Positions 28,699-36,568 of a stretch of 64,000 bases of DNA are shown piece after piece; position 1 is the first letter of the stretch; the number at the start of each line of letters is the position of its first letter. The stretch is from the NCBI RefSeq assembly GCF_018595685.2, contig NZ_CP092334.1, forward strand, positions 1,330,001 to 1,394,000, read 5' to 3'. The DNA comes from Flavihumibacter rivuli (GTDB lineage Bacteria > Bacteroidota > Bacteroidia > Chitinophagales > Chitinophagaceae). The translations under genes and the position numbers were made by a program. Below the pieces are notes generated by a model. That model saw only the letters and a list, made by a program, of their open reading frames with translations. It ran no database searches and was not told where the DNA came from.

Positions 28699-29490
28699 TT
28701 ATTTCCTGCGCTTCTTACTGAACATCCAACCAAGGTAATCAGGTTCTGCAAAGGCATTATCCCAACTATTATGGCCAACTCCCGGATACTCACTGTAACG
28801 AGGCGATGCTTTCAGGCTCTTTAACCGATCGACCATTTTCCTTGATTCGGCAACACCCACAACAGGATCGGCATCGCCATGGAAGATCCAGAAAGGAATA
28901 CGTGCAGTATTCTTATTGTAACTATTGGCATCTCCCCCACCGCAGATCGGAAGCGCTGCGGCAAAAAGGCGGGGATTATGGTAAACAGCTTCGAAGGTGC
29001 CCATACCCCCCATTGATAGACCGGTGATGTATACATGCTTTTTGTCCACTAGTTTTTCATTCAGCAAACTATTGGTCAGCTCTATCACGGACACCAATGG
29101 GGCCCGCATCGGGCGGGTATAGTTAAAATCCATCAGCAGCGGTTGCTTGCTTCGGTCTATGCTTACAGAGGCCCAATAGTCATTAGCGGGACATTGCGGG
29201 AATACCACGATGCAGGGGAATTGCTCGCGGTTCTTCTCGTCAAGGAAAAGTTTGGCACCATGGGTCAACTGCTTTTCATTGTCACTGCCCCGCTCCCCTG
29301 CGCCATGCAGGAATACTACCAGCGGGTATTTCCTGGATGGATCGTATTGCTTAGGCAGCAGGATCCTGTACCGAAGGGTATCGCCTTTTGAACTCACGAA
29401 TTGCTTCTTTTCAAACAGGCCCATATCCTGCGCCCTGAGGATGAATGCAGGAAGCAAGGCAACAATGAACAGTAAAACGATCTTTTTCAT
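28699..29490 (-). CDS. Secreted alpha/beta hydrolase (esterase, PHB-depolymerase-like)
   Basis: 263 residues with an N-terminal signal (about residues 1-20, ending LRA-QD). Fold landmarks are VVFLHGAGERG near residue 58 (oxyanion region), nucleophile Ser159 in GLSMGG, Asp208 in FHGDADPVV and His240 in GVGHNSW, so the catalytic triad is complete. PICGGGDANS matches the feruloyl-esterase / PHB-depolymerase-like carboxylesterases found near carbohydrate degradation genes. The substrate is not deducible. It is divergent from polX with 43 bp between the starts. Confidence 0.85.
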   Translation of the reverse strand: MKKIVLLFIVALLPAFILRAQDMGLFEKKQFVSSKGDTLRYRILLPKQYDPSRKYPLVVFLHGAGERGSDNEKQLTHGAKLFLDEKNREQFPCIVVFPQCPANDYWASVSIDRSKQPLLMDFNYTRPMRAPLVSVIELTNSLLNEKLVDKKHVYITGLSMGGMGTFEAVYHNPRLFAAALPICGGGDANSYNKNTARIPFWIFHGDADPVVGVAESRKMVDRLKSLKASPRYSEYPGVGHNSWDNAFAEPDYLGWMFSKKRRK

Positions 29491-29533
29491 ACCTGTAAAC
29501 TACAATATTGTCGTAACTTATAGGAAGCAATTT

Positions 29534-30547
29534 ATGGCCAATTCAACAACCATAAAATCCCCCAACCACAACAAGGAGTTAGCAGCGATCTTCCGGAAAA
29601 TGGCAGACTGTTACCGTTACCTTGGACCAGGTGAGCGCTTCCGTGCCATCGCTTATGAAACAGCCTCCCGTACCATCAGCAATATGTCAGAACCCATCGA
29701 CACAATGATGGATGATATCAAGCAACTCGATGAGCTGAAGGGTGTGGGGGAAAGCATTGCGGAAAAGATCAACGAATACCTGCACACTGGCAGCATCAAG
29801 ACCTTTGACAAACTAAGGAAGAAGGTCCCACTGGACCTGCTGGAACTAATGGATGTAGAAGGCATTGGTCCCGCAACAGTAAGGACGCTGCACGACACAT
29901 TGAAAGTGGAGAACCGGGAGGCACTCTCCAGGGCCGTGGCTGAAGGGAAACTGGAAGGCCTTAAGGGCTTTGCCCAAAAGAAGATCGATAACCTGAAGAA
30001 GGTTTTGAAGGTCAGCCAGGAAAAAGCACGGATGCCCCTGGCAACAGCGGAACGGATAGGCCAGGTAATGCTGGAGGAATTGCGGCGTATCAGTGGGGTA
30101 CATCTCGCCTACCTGGCAGGAAGTTTGAGAAGGAAGAAAGAAACGGTTGGGGATATTGATATCATCCTTACGGCAGATCGAAGGGAATGGAAACGGATCG
30201 TGAAACAATTCACCTCCCTGCCACAGGTAGAACGGGTGTTGGCCAGCGGGGAAACCCGGGCCAGCGTGGTATTGAAGGATGGCGGGGTTCAAGTGGATAT
30301 CCGGATCGTGCATGATTATGAATACGGGGCAGCCCTGCTTTATTTCACCGGAAGCAAGGAACACAATATCCAATTGCGCACGATCGCGAAGAACAAGGGC
30401 TGGAAGATCAACGAATACGGTGTCTTCGATTCAGCCACCAATAAAAGACTGGCCGGTGAAACAGAGGAGGAAATTTACCAGCTTCTGGGACTGCAATATG
30501 TGCCACCTGAGAAACGGTTGGGGAAGGATGAGTTGGTGAAATTGTAG
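29534..30547 (+). CDS. polX: Family X DNA polymerase without PHP domain
   Basis: Gap-filling repair polymerase. 337 residues from the ATG at 29534; a longer frame that starts inside the divergent esterase is spurious. The N-terminal 8-kDa-like domain and two helix-hairpin-helix motifs (ELKGVGESIAEKI near 68, DVEGIGPATVRTL near 107) precede the nucleotidyltransferase core GSLRR (196-200), catalytic Asp207 and Asp209 in GDIDIILTA and Asp255 in VQVDIRI. Bacterial PolX is normally about 570 residues with a C-terminal PHP exonuclease domain; this protein stops right after the polymerase core (QYVPPEKRLGKDELVKL), at the point where PHP would begin. A palindromic repeat starts nine bases after the stop codon. 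Confidence 0.88.
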   Translation: MANSTTIKSPNHNKELAAIFRKMADCYRYLGPGERFRAIAYETASRTISNMSEPIDTMMDDIKQLDELKGVGESIAEKINEYLHTGSIKTFDKLRKKVPLDLLELMDVEGIGPATVRTLHDTLKVENREALSRAVAEGKLEGLKGFAQKKIDNLKKVLKVSQEKARMPLATAERIGQVMLEELRRISGVHLAYLAGSLRRKKETVGDIDIILTADRREWKRIVKQFTSLPQVERVLASGETRASVVLKDGGVQVDIRIVHDYEYGAALLYFTGSKEHNIQLRTIAKNKGWKINEYGVFDSATNKRLAGETEEEIYQLLGLQYVPPEKRLGKDELVKL

Positions 30548-30556
30548 TTCTTTTTT

Positions 30557-30636
30557 GCCACTAAGGCGCGAAGACACCAAGTAACACGAAGTTCCTAAGA
30601 CCTTTGTGCGCCTTCGAGCCATAGTGTCTTCGTGGC
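30557..30636. repeat. Long palindrome, copy 1
   Basis: 80-bp imperfect palindrome that starts GCCACTAAGGCGCGAAGAC and ends GTGTCTTCGTGGC. The arms are built from GAAGACAC / CTTYGTG-like blocks. It fills the gap between polX and the next gene. Confidence 0.88.
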
Positions 30637-30673
30637 CCAAATTTTTTAATACTCTTTAACGAACGAACAACCC

Positions 30674-31060
30674 ATGCCCAATTCAATCATTAACCACTAC
30701 CATGAGGAACTGGAGGACTGGCACAACACCATCGAATTCTACTCCGGTGAGATAGAAGGTTTTGAAGCCAGTCTCTCAGACCTGATCCACAGCAATACCA
30801 TTCCCCACCTCGCTGAGAATGCGGAGTATTTCCTGAACCAGTTTTCGGGCCTGCGGTCCGAGTTTGGTGGCATTGGCATGGAACTGGCTGCGCAGGAAGC
30901 AAGGCTCGAAGAGAAAGAAAAAATGGAGCAGGATGTAAAATATGCTTCCCAGGTGACCCAACAGCAGAACACCCTGCGTGACAGGATGAAAACGGTTGAG
31001 CAGCATTTTATTGAACTCAAATACAGCTGCCAGCAGTTTTTGGCTACGCATCACCGTTAG
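30674..31060 (+). CDS. Small helical (coiled-coil) cytoplasmic protein
   Basis: 128 residues with no signal or membrane segment; function unknown. It is almost wholly alpha-helical, rich in E, Q and L, with a likely coiled coil across residues 65-120 (QEARLEEKEKMEQDV and RMKTVEQHFIELKYS). Its size, helical pattern and the segment IEFYSGEIEGFEASLSDL near residue 20 resemble the 129-residue protein at 36092-36481, which has LGFYRNELMVWEQRIREVL at the same place, so the two are probably distant paralogues. It lies between palindrome copies 1 and 2. Confidence 0.65.
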   Translation: MPNSIINHYHEELEDWHNTIEFYSGEIEGFEASLSDLIHSNTIPHLAENAEYFLNQFSGLRSEFGGIGMELAAQEARLEEKEKMEQDVKYASQVTQQQNTLRDRMKTVEQHFIELKYSCQQFLATHHR

Positions 31061-31072
31061 GTTGGTTTTTAT

Positions 31073-31144
31073 GCCACGAAGGCTCGAAGACACGAAGAGG
31101 CACAAAGGTCTTTGTGTTTCTTGGAGCCTTAGTGACTTTGTGGC
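31073..31144. repeat. Long palindrome, copy 2 (overlaps ftsH 3' end)
   Basis: 72 bp from GCCACGAAGGCTCGAAGAC to GTGACTTTGTGGC, clearly of the same family as copies 1, 3 and 4. Its right arm covers the last codons and the stop codon of the ftsH-like gene (31129-31144). Confidence 0.88.
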
Positions 31145-33102
31145 CCTTCTATTACCTGCGCTTCTGCCACAGGTCGTTTACCCAAAAGCCCCACCAGGTC
31201 TTCCTGGTACACCACTTCCTTTTTCAAGAGAAATTGCGCCAATGCCTCCAATTGCGGGCGATGCTCCGTTAACAATTCCAGGGCTGCCTGGTAAGCCTTG
31301 TCCACCAGTTTGCGCACTTCCTCATCGATCAACCTTCCCGTTGCTTCGCTGTAGGCCTTTTGCAGGGAAGATTCATACGTACCCGTGGAATCATAAAAAC
31401 TTACCTGCCCTATCTTTTCATTGAAGCCCAGGTAGGCCACCATCTTATAGGCTTCCTTGGTCACTTTCTCCAGGTCATCGAGGGCGCCAGAAGTAACCTC
31501 CCCAAACACCAACTGTTCTGCAGCCCTGCCACCCAGTGTTGCAGAAAGCTTTTCCGTCAATTCCAGTTCGGTCCTCAGCTGCCTTTCTTCCGGCAGGTAC
31601 CAGGCCGCCCCCAGGGCCTTGCCTCGCGGTATAATGGATACTTTCGACAGCGGATCAACATGCGGTAGGTACCAACTGGTCACCGCATGCCCTGCTTCAT
31701 GATAGGCAATGATCGTCTTCTCCGTTGGTGAGAGGATCTTGCTCTTCCGCTCCAAACCCGCAATGATGCGATCGATGGCATCCATGAAATCAACCCTTTC
31801 GATCTTATCCTTCTTCCTCCTAGCCGCAATCAATGCCGCCTCATTGCAGATATTGGCAATATCGGCCCCCGAGAACCCCGGTGTTTGTGCTGCCAGGAAG
31901 TCCACATCTACATCCCCGGCCATCACCAGCGGCCGCATATGGACTTTGAAGATGGCCTTGCGCTCTAATTGGCTGGGTAATTCCAGGTAGATATGGCGGT
32001 CGAACCGACCAGGACGCAGCAGGGCTGGATCCAGCATATCAGCACGGTTGGTGGCCGCCAGCACAATGACGCCGCTATTGGTGGAGAAACCATCCATCTC
32101 TGTCAGCAACTGGTTCAGGGTACTCTCCCGCTCATCATTGGCACCAGTATAAAAAGCATTTCTTCCCCTTGAGCGGCCCACCGCATCGATCTCATCAATG
32201 AACACAATACAAGGCGCTTTCTCCTTGGCACGGCGGAAAAGGTCGCGTACCCTGGAAGCACCCACCCCTACGAACATTTCCACAAACTCGGAACCACTAA
32301 TAGAAAAAAAAGGCACCTGTGCTTCGCCGGCAACTGCTTTAACGAGTAGGGTCTTACCCGTTCCCGGTGGACCAACAATGATCACACCTTTGGGGATCTT
32401 GGCACCAAGCCTGGTATAACGTGCAGGGTCCTTGAGAAAGTCCACTACTTCTTTCACTTCTGTCTTAGCCTCCTCCAATCCTGCCACATCATCAAAGGTC
32501 ACGGTACTCTTGTCCTCCTTCTCATGAAGGGTGGCCGTTGATTTCCCGAAATTGAAAATGGAAGAACCCCCACCGATATCACCGGTACCCATCCTTCCCA
32601 GGAGGAAACGCCAGAGCACCAGCATGATGACTAACGGTAATATCCACTCGAAGATCGCAATGCCCCAATTACGGGTAGTCTCGTATGTGATAGGGATTTT
32701 TTCTTTGTCAGCGGTATTGCGTTGCGCATCGGCCATCTTCCGTTCAAACAAATCGATGGTACCAATGGCCAGCTCGTAATGCGGTCCGGGCCTGATACCC
32801 GAGCCAAACCTCGGCTTCAGCACCTCGCGGAAATAAGGGTCATTGACGAATGAAGGTTTAATGTATACCTGTGCTGTTTGGCCATTGACCACCACGATCC
32901 TTTCTACGGCATGTTTGGGGAGGATGGACTGTTCGAATTCCTGCCAGTTTAATTGTTTAGCCCCTAAACCCTTGCCAAAGAGGTATGGCAGGAGGATCAA
33001 TGCCAGGAGCAGGATATAGAACCAATACCACCTGGCCGGGCCAGGCAGCCCTTTCTTCGACCTGTCTTTTCCATTTGGGGAGGTTGGGGGAGTATTGCTC
33101 AT
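31129..33102 (-). CDS. ftsH: FtsH family membrane-bound ATP-dependent zinc protease
   Basis: Degrades membrane and cytosolic proteins as a hexamer. 657 residues: cytoplasmic N-terminus, membrane helix about 26-44, periplasmic loop, second helix about 148-169, AAA+ domain with Walker A GPPGTGKT (244-251), Walker [12 protein letters not shown] (about 299-309) and second region of homology [20 protein letters not shown], then zinc motif HEAGH (468-472) with third ligand in SGALDDL (about 539). The periplasmic and protease parts look divergent from the main FtsH of Bacteroidota, and the position in an accessory block suggests an extra copy. The last residues, GPQSH, come from palindrome copy 2. 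It is 18 bp downstream of the PEBP gene, so both form an operon. Confidence 0.92.
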   Translation of the reverse strand: MSNTPPTSPNGKDRSKKGLPGPARWYWFYILLLALILLPYLFGKGLGAKQLNWQEFEQSILPKHAVERIVVVNGQTAQVYIKPSFVNDPYFREVLKPRFGSGIRPGPHYELAIGTIDLFERKMADAQRNTADKEKIPITYETTRNWGIAIFEWILPLVIMLVLWRFLLGRMGTGDIGGGSSIFNFGKSTATLHEKEDKSTVTFDDVAGLEEAKTEVKEVVDFLKDPARYTRLGAKIPKGVIIVGPPGTGKTLLVKAVAGEAQVPFFSISGSEFVEMFVGVGASRVRDLFRRAKEKAPCIVFIDEIDAVGRSRGRNAFYTGANDERESTLNQLLTEMDGFSTNSGVIVLAATNRADMLDPALLRPGRFDRHIYLELPSQLERKAIFKVHMRPLVMAGDVDVDFLAAQTPGFSGADIANICNEAALIAARRKKDKIERVDFMDAIDRIIAGLERKSKILSPTEKTIIAYHEAGHAVTSWYLPHVDPLSKVSIIPRGKALGAAWYLPEERQLRTELELTEKLSATLGGRAAEQLVFGEVTSGALDDLEKVTKEAYKMVAYLGFNEKIGQVSFYDSTGTYESSLQKAYSEATGRLIDEEVRKLVDKAYQAALELLTEHRPQLEALAQFLLKKEVVYQEDLVGLLGKRPVAEAQVIEGPQSH

Positions 33103-33120
33103 GGTCGTTCAATTGCGGAT

Positions 33121-33609
33121 TTATTTCCTTTGGTATAATCCCACCAACTCCCCAAAGCCAATGATATGGCTGCCCATGGCCCTTTCCAGCTCGATCTTCC
33201 GGGCTCCTTCCCCAAGGCCAAGTTGGGTACCCAGCGCATAGACCTTGAAATGGTAATGGTGGGCTGGGCCTCTTGGTGGACAGGGTCCGCCATAGCGGTT
33301 ATCGCCGAAATCGTTACGGCCCTGCACTGGTGGATGCACATCTTCCTTAAGAAGTTGCGTGGCGGGCATATTCCAGGCCAGCCAATGCACCCAGGTACCA
33401 ACAGGGGCATCGGGATCATCCACGATGATGGCGAGGGATTGGGTACCTTCGGGCAGGCCGCCGATATGCAATGGCGGACTTACACCTGCACCATCGCAGG
33501 TATAGCGGTGGGGAATCTCCCCTTCCTCGGTGAAAGCTTCACTTGTCACCGTAAGTGGCACATAGTGTAGTGCGGAGGATAACTCTTCGTGGTAAGCTTG
33601 GTGGCTCAT
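33121..33609 (-). CDS. YbhB/YbcL family PEBP-like protein
   Basis: 162-residue cytoplasmic protein of the phosphatidylethanolamine-binding / Raf-kinase-inhibitor-like family. Landmarks are IPHRYTCDGAGVSPPL near residue 30, SLAIIVDDPDAPVGTWVHWLAWNMP near 60 with the ligand-pocket DPDAP and HW, and YGGPCPPRGPAHHYHF near 107. The bacterial role is not settled. It is the first gene of a two-gene operon with the ftsH-like gene; palindrome copy 3 lies 30 bp upstream of its start. Confidence 0.92.
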   Translation of the reverse strand: MSHQAYHEELSSALHYVPLTVTSEAFTEEGEIPHRYTCDGAGVSPPLHIGGLPEGTQSLAIIVDDPDAPVGTWVHWLAWNMPATQLLKEDVHPPVQGRNDFGDNRYGGPCPPRGPAHHYHFKVYALGTQLGLGEGARKIELERAMGSHIIGFGELVGLYQRK

Positions 33610-33639
33610 GGCAGGTCAATTTTAGGATAAGTTTTTTTC

Positions 33640-33721
33640 GCCACGAAGACTCGAAGACACTAAGTACACACGAAGGTCATAAGGTCTTTGTGTTGCCTTA
33701 CTGCCTTTGTGCCTTCGTGGC
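33640..33721. repeat. Long palindrome, copy 3
   Basis: 82 bp from GCCACGAAGACTCGAAGAC to GTGCCTTCGTGGC. It lies between the start of the PEBP gene and the 3' end of the small acidic gene. Confidence 0.9.
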
Positions 33722-33729
33722 CCCCAACC

Positions 33730-33915
33730 TCACTCCTTCCCCGGTGGGGGTATCTCCTCCGGTTCATCCGTGCCTGGTTCTTCCTCGGGGAAAACCAATG
33801 GCTCTTCCTCCGGTAATGCCGGGCTCTCAGGCTCCTCGAAAGGTTGCAGTTCCGGCTCTTCTTCCGGCACCGGTATCTCTGCTGGCTGACCGGGATATTG
33901 TTTCTTAGGTAACAT
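33730..33915 (-). CDS. Small proline/glutamate-rich acidic protein
   Basis: 61 residues, function unknown. After a short basic start (MLPKKQYPGQPAEI) it is nearly all P, E and a few L or F, with repeated EEEP blocks about every ten residues. Such a chain should be extended and unstructured. The + strand frame that overlaps it is only its shadow (glycine/serine-rich). The ATG at 33915 and the stop are clear, but low complexity makes coding status uncertain. Confidence 0.45.
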   Translation of the reverse strand: MLPKKQYPGQPAEIPVPEEEPELQPFEEPESPALPEEEPLVFPEEEPGTDEPEEIPPPGKE

Positions 33916-34071
33916 CGCTTATACTTAACTGTTAGACCAATTCCGCTGCCTTTTGAAACAGGGTATTTAAAGTTAACCGAAATGGCCCCCATATCCCATG
34001 AGTAAGGTCAAGCCCCGCCGTGATGATGGTCAGCCGGACCACCCCGCCAAGGCGCTAGATTTGAACAAAGC

Positions 34072-34716
34072 ATGAACATGGCCAATATCGACCAGGCCTC
34101 GGTGAGGATACCCGTTGGCCGAACCCATTTGGATGGACTACTCATCCTGCCCCCCAACCCGAAAGGGATGGTGATCTTTTCCCATGGCAGTGGCAGCAGC
34201 CGCTTCTCCCCCCGTAACCAGATGGTCGCCCGATTCCTCAATGGCCTGCATTTTGGCACCCTGCTATTCGACCTGCTGACCGATATGGAAGACATTGACT
34301 ATTCCATGCGCTTCAATATTCCCCTGCTGACGGAAAGGCTGGTGCTTGGTACAGAATGGCTCATCCAGCAACCCAATACCAAGGCCCTCCCCTACGCCTT
34401 TTTCGGTGCCAGCACCGGTGCGGCTTCAGCCCTAAAGGCTGCTGCACATTTGCCCGCCACCACTGCCGTAGTAAGTCGGGGTGGCCGGCCCGACCTCGCT
34501 ATGGACGAATTGCACCTGGTGAATGCACCTACCCTGCTCATTGTGGGCAGCCGCGACCATGATGTGCTCCGGTTGAATGAAACTGCCTATGCCGAATTAC
34601 CGGGCATAAAACAGTTATCCATTGTGGAAGGTGCCACCCATCTTTTCGAGGAAGCAGGTAAGATGGAAGAAGTCTGCCGGTTGGCCGGCGATTGGTTTAC
34701 CAAATACCTCTTTTAA
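34072..34716 (+). CDS. Dienelactone-hydrolase-like alpha/beta hydrolase
   Basis: 214-residue cytoplasmic hydrolase. Ser114 in FGASTGAA (nucleophile), Asp162 in VGSRDHDV and His190 in GATHLFEE form the triad; FSHGSGSSRFSPRN near residue 36 is the oxyanion region. The next gene, 10 bp downstream, is a phosphoribosyltransferase. In some actinobacteria such a hydrolase and such a phosphoribosyltransferase are one fused protein, so the two probably work together. Substrate unknown. The ATG at 34078 is an alternative start. Confidence 0.87.
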   Translation: MNMANIDQASVRIPVGRTHLDGLLILPPNPKGMVIFSHGSGSSRFSPRNQMVARFLNGLHFGTLLFDLLTDMEDIDYSMRFNIPLLTERLVLGTEWLIQQPNTKALPYAFFGASTGAASALKAAAHLPATTAVVSRGGRPDLAMDELHLVNAPTLLIVGSRDHDVLRLNETAYAELPGIKQLSIVEGATHLFEEAGKMEEVCRLAGDWFTKYLF

Positions 34717-34726
34717 AGCCCAACCC

Positions 34727-35341
34727 ATGATGTTCCGCAACAGGATCGACGCAGCCGAACAACTGGTCCCCAGGCTCCAGGCCTATAAAGGCAAGGAAGG
34801 GATCGTATTGGCCGTTCCACGCGGAGCCATTCCCATGGGCTATGTATTGGCAAAGGCCCTGAACATGCCACTGGATATTGTCCTTACCAAGAAGATCGGC
34901 TATCCCGGCAACCCAGAATATGCTATTGGCGCAGCGGGATTGGAAGATGCCTATATGGTTCCCCATCCCGATGTAACGGACAACTATATACGCGAAACGA
35001 CCGAGAAGGCCAGGGTGAGGCTGAAGGAAATGAACAAGGTCTTCAGGAATGATCAACCCCTACCCGACTTGAAAGGAAAGGTGGTGATCATTGTAGATGA
35101 TGGGTTGGCAACTGGCAGTACCATGATGGCCACAGTACGGATGTTGAAGAAATCACAGCCAGCCAGGCTGGTGGTGGCGGTGCCCGTGGCTTCCGATAGC
35201 GCGGTAGCCAAACTGCAACCGGAGGTGGATGATCTGGTATGCCTATCGGTACCAGATACTTTCTATGGCGTCGGGCAATTCTATGACGATTTTCCCCAGG
35301 TAGAAGACCATGAGGTGCTCGCCTGGTTGAAGAAAAAATAG
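34727..35341 (+). CDS. Phosphoribosyltransferase family protein
   Basis: 204 residues of type I PRTase fold. LAVPRGAIPMGYVLAKAL near residue 28 and the PRPP-binding loop VVIIVDDGLATGSTM (119-133) are clear; KKIGYPGNPEYAIGAAG near 55 is typical of the uncharacterised branch that is often found with an alpha/beta hydrolase. The ATG at 34727 follows the hydrolase stop by 10 bp; a longer frame from 34622 overlaps the hydrolase and is less likely. Function is not known, although nucleotide-base salvage and a stress role are possible. Confidence 0.88.
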   Translation: MMFRNRIDAAEQLVPRLQAYKGKEGIVLAVPRGAIPMGYVLAKALNMPLDIVLTKKIGYPGNPEYAIGAAGLEDAYMVPHPDVTDNYIRETTEKARVRLKEMNKVFRNDQPLPDLKGKVVIIVDDGLATGSTMMATVRMLKKSQPARLVVAVPVASDSAVAKLQPEVDDLVCLSVPDTFYGVGQFYDDFPQVEDHEVLAWLKKK

Positions 35342-35357
35342 GCCTTTCTTAGGGATG

Positions 35358-35438
35358 GCCACGAAGACACTAAGACACTAAGTACACACGAAGACCTTGT
35401 GCCCTTTGTGCAAATTCGTGCCTTCGAGCCTTCGTGGC
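35358..35438. repeat. Long palindrome, copy 4
   Basis: 81 bp from GCCACGAAGACACTAAGAC to GAGCCTTCGTGGC. When the right arm is reverse-complemented, most differences from the left arm are A/G changes, so the RNA would pair through G-U. It fills the gap between the convergent PRTase and DUF892 genes. Confidence 0.9.
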
Positions 35439-35447
35439 AAAACCCAC

Positions 35448-35963
35448 CTATAGTATCAATGAAGACTTTGCCTGTTTATTGATCTTTTCCTCCGCCAGGC
35501 GTGACAATAGCTCATCCTGCTCCTTTTCTTCCAATAACATCAGGTGCAGTTCCCCGGCAAAATCCTCCCTTTGCAGCAACCTGCAATAAGCCGACAGGGT
35601 ACCGTACTTGGCAATATTATAATGATTCACACACTGCTGTATCAGGATCATTCCCGCATTCAGCACCTCGTGGTCAGAAGATTTCGCCATTAACTCATTC
35701 AGTTCATGCACAATACCCCCGATCACCGCATTCCTATGTCCAGCTGCCGAGCTGCCCAGGGATTCCAATAGCATCCTCAATTTCCCTGCATGGCGCTGCG
35801 CCGACTGGCTGTCGCGGATGAACAAGGCTGCCAACTCCAGTTCCGTGGCATGGTTCGACATGCGTTCCAATTCCTTTGCCCAATGGGCTTCTCCCTCATG
35901 CAGGCTCTTTAATTCCATGATCAATAGATCATAGAGCGTCACAATATCCCTGATCTTTTCCAT
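35448..35963 (-). CDS. DUF892 (YciE/YciF-like) ferritin-like protein
   Basis: 171 residues from the ATG at 35963. An all-helical protein with the order of the DUF892 family: IVTLYDLLIMELKSLHEGEAHW in helix 1, HATELELAALFIRDSQSAQRHAGKL-type helix 2 segments, then CVNHYNIAKYGTLSAYCRLL and a last helix with LLEEKEQDELLSRLAEEKIN. Glu and His at regular places could bind a di-metal site. Family members are induced by osmotic or general stress in enterobacteria. Convergent with the PRTase gene, palindrome copy 4 between. Confidence 0.82.
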   Translation of the reverse strand: MEKIRDIVTLYDLLIMELKSLHEGEAHWAKELERMSNHATELELAALFIRDSQSAQRHAGKLRMLLESLGSSAAGHRNAVIGGIVHELNELMAKSSDHEVLNAGMILIQQCVNHYNIAKYGTLSAYCRLLQREDFAGELHLMLLEEKEQDELLSRLAEEKINKQAKSSLIL

Positions 35964-36091
35964 ACGCCAGGATTTAGGATTCAATTTAGTCCTTCATAGC
36001 GGCAATAACTTTGACCAAGGTCAAGACGGCCGATGATTGCTATCAAACCCAATCTGCCTGCAATAGGTTTATTTCACTAAAAAATAAGTCC

Positions 36092-36481
36092 ATGTCAACG
36101 GAACGCACATACCACCAGGCCGATGCCATCCATAGCGAAGTGAAGGATGGTATCAGCAAGCTAGGATTCTACCGTAACGAGTTGATGGTATGGGAACAGC
36201 GCATCCGAGAAGTGCTGGCCCGATACACGGATCGGCCGGTCAATACCCAGGGCAATACCCTGCTCCTCAATATCAATGATCTCCATGAAAGGGGCCTTGC
36301 ACTCGAAAACGATTTCATGGAAGAAGGCAGGCACCTGGCGGATGAACTTCGCATCCGTGGCATGCTGGTGGAATTGGACCTCCAGCCAACAAAAGAACTG
36401 CACGAACGCTTGGGTTACTTCCAGAAAGATGTCCGTGAGTTCCGCGATACCATCAACGACTATGTTGGGAAGTGGCTATAA
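36092..36481 (+). CDS. Small helical cytoplasmic protein, probable paralogue of the 30674 gene product
   Basis: 129 residues from the ATG at 36092 (the frame extends to a TTG at 36011, less likely). Helical throughout with charged heptad-like stretches (YRNELMVWEQRIREVL, NDFMEEGRHLADEL, ERLGYFQKDVREFRDTI). No signal or membrane helix. It resembles the protein at 30674-31060 in length, helix layout and the FYxxE start of the first coiled coil. Function unknown. It lies 87 bp upstream of the RMD1-like gene, in the same direction. Confidence 0.65.
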   Translation: MSTERTYHQADAIHSEVKDGISKLGFYRNELMVWEQRIREVLARYTDRPVNTQGNTLLLNINDLHERGLALENDFMEEGRHLADELRIRGMLVELDLQPTKELHERLGYFQKDVREFRDTINDYVGKWL

Positions 36482-36568
36482 GTCAACCACTGAAAGGGAA
36501 TCTTTGCTATCTTACAGGTATAACCGATCCTTTACCGGTCACCCGCCGGGGGAAACGAAATACAGTGT

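Noticed and set aside
29210..29533. N-terminal extension of PolX
   Set aside because: It is antisense to the esterase start; the ATG at 29534 gives a normal PolX beginning.
30557..30636. Long palindrome as a tRNA-like or terminator element
   Set aside because: The same sequence recurs at three other junctions and has no T run or cloverleaf; it is a repeat family.
33707..33889. Gly/Ser-rich 60-codon frame on the + strand
   Set aside because: It is the complement of the P/E-rich frame and begins in palindrome copy 3.
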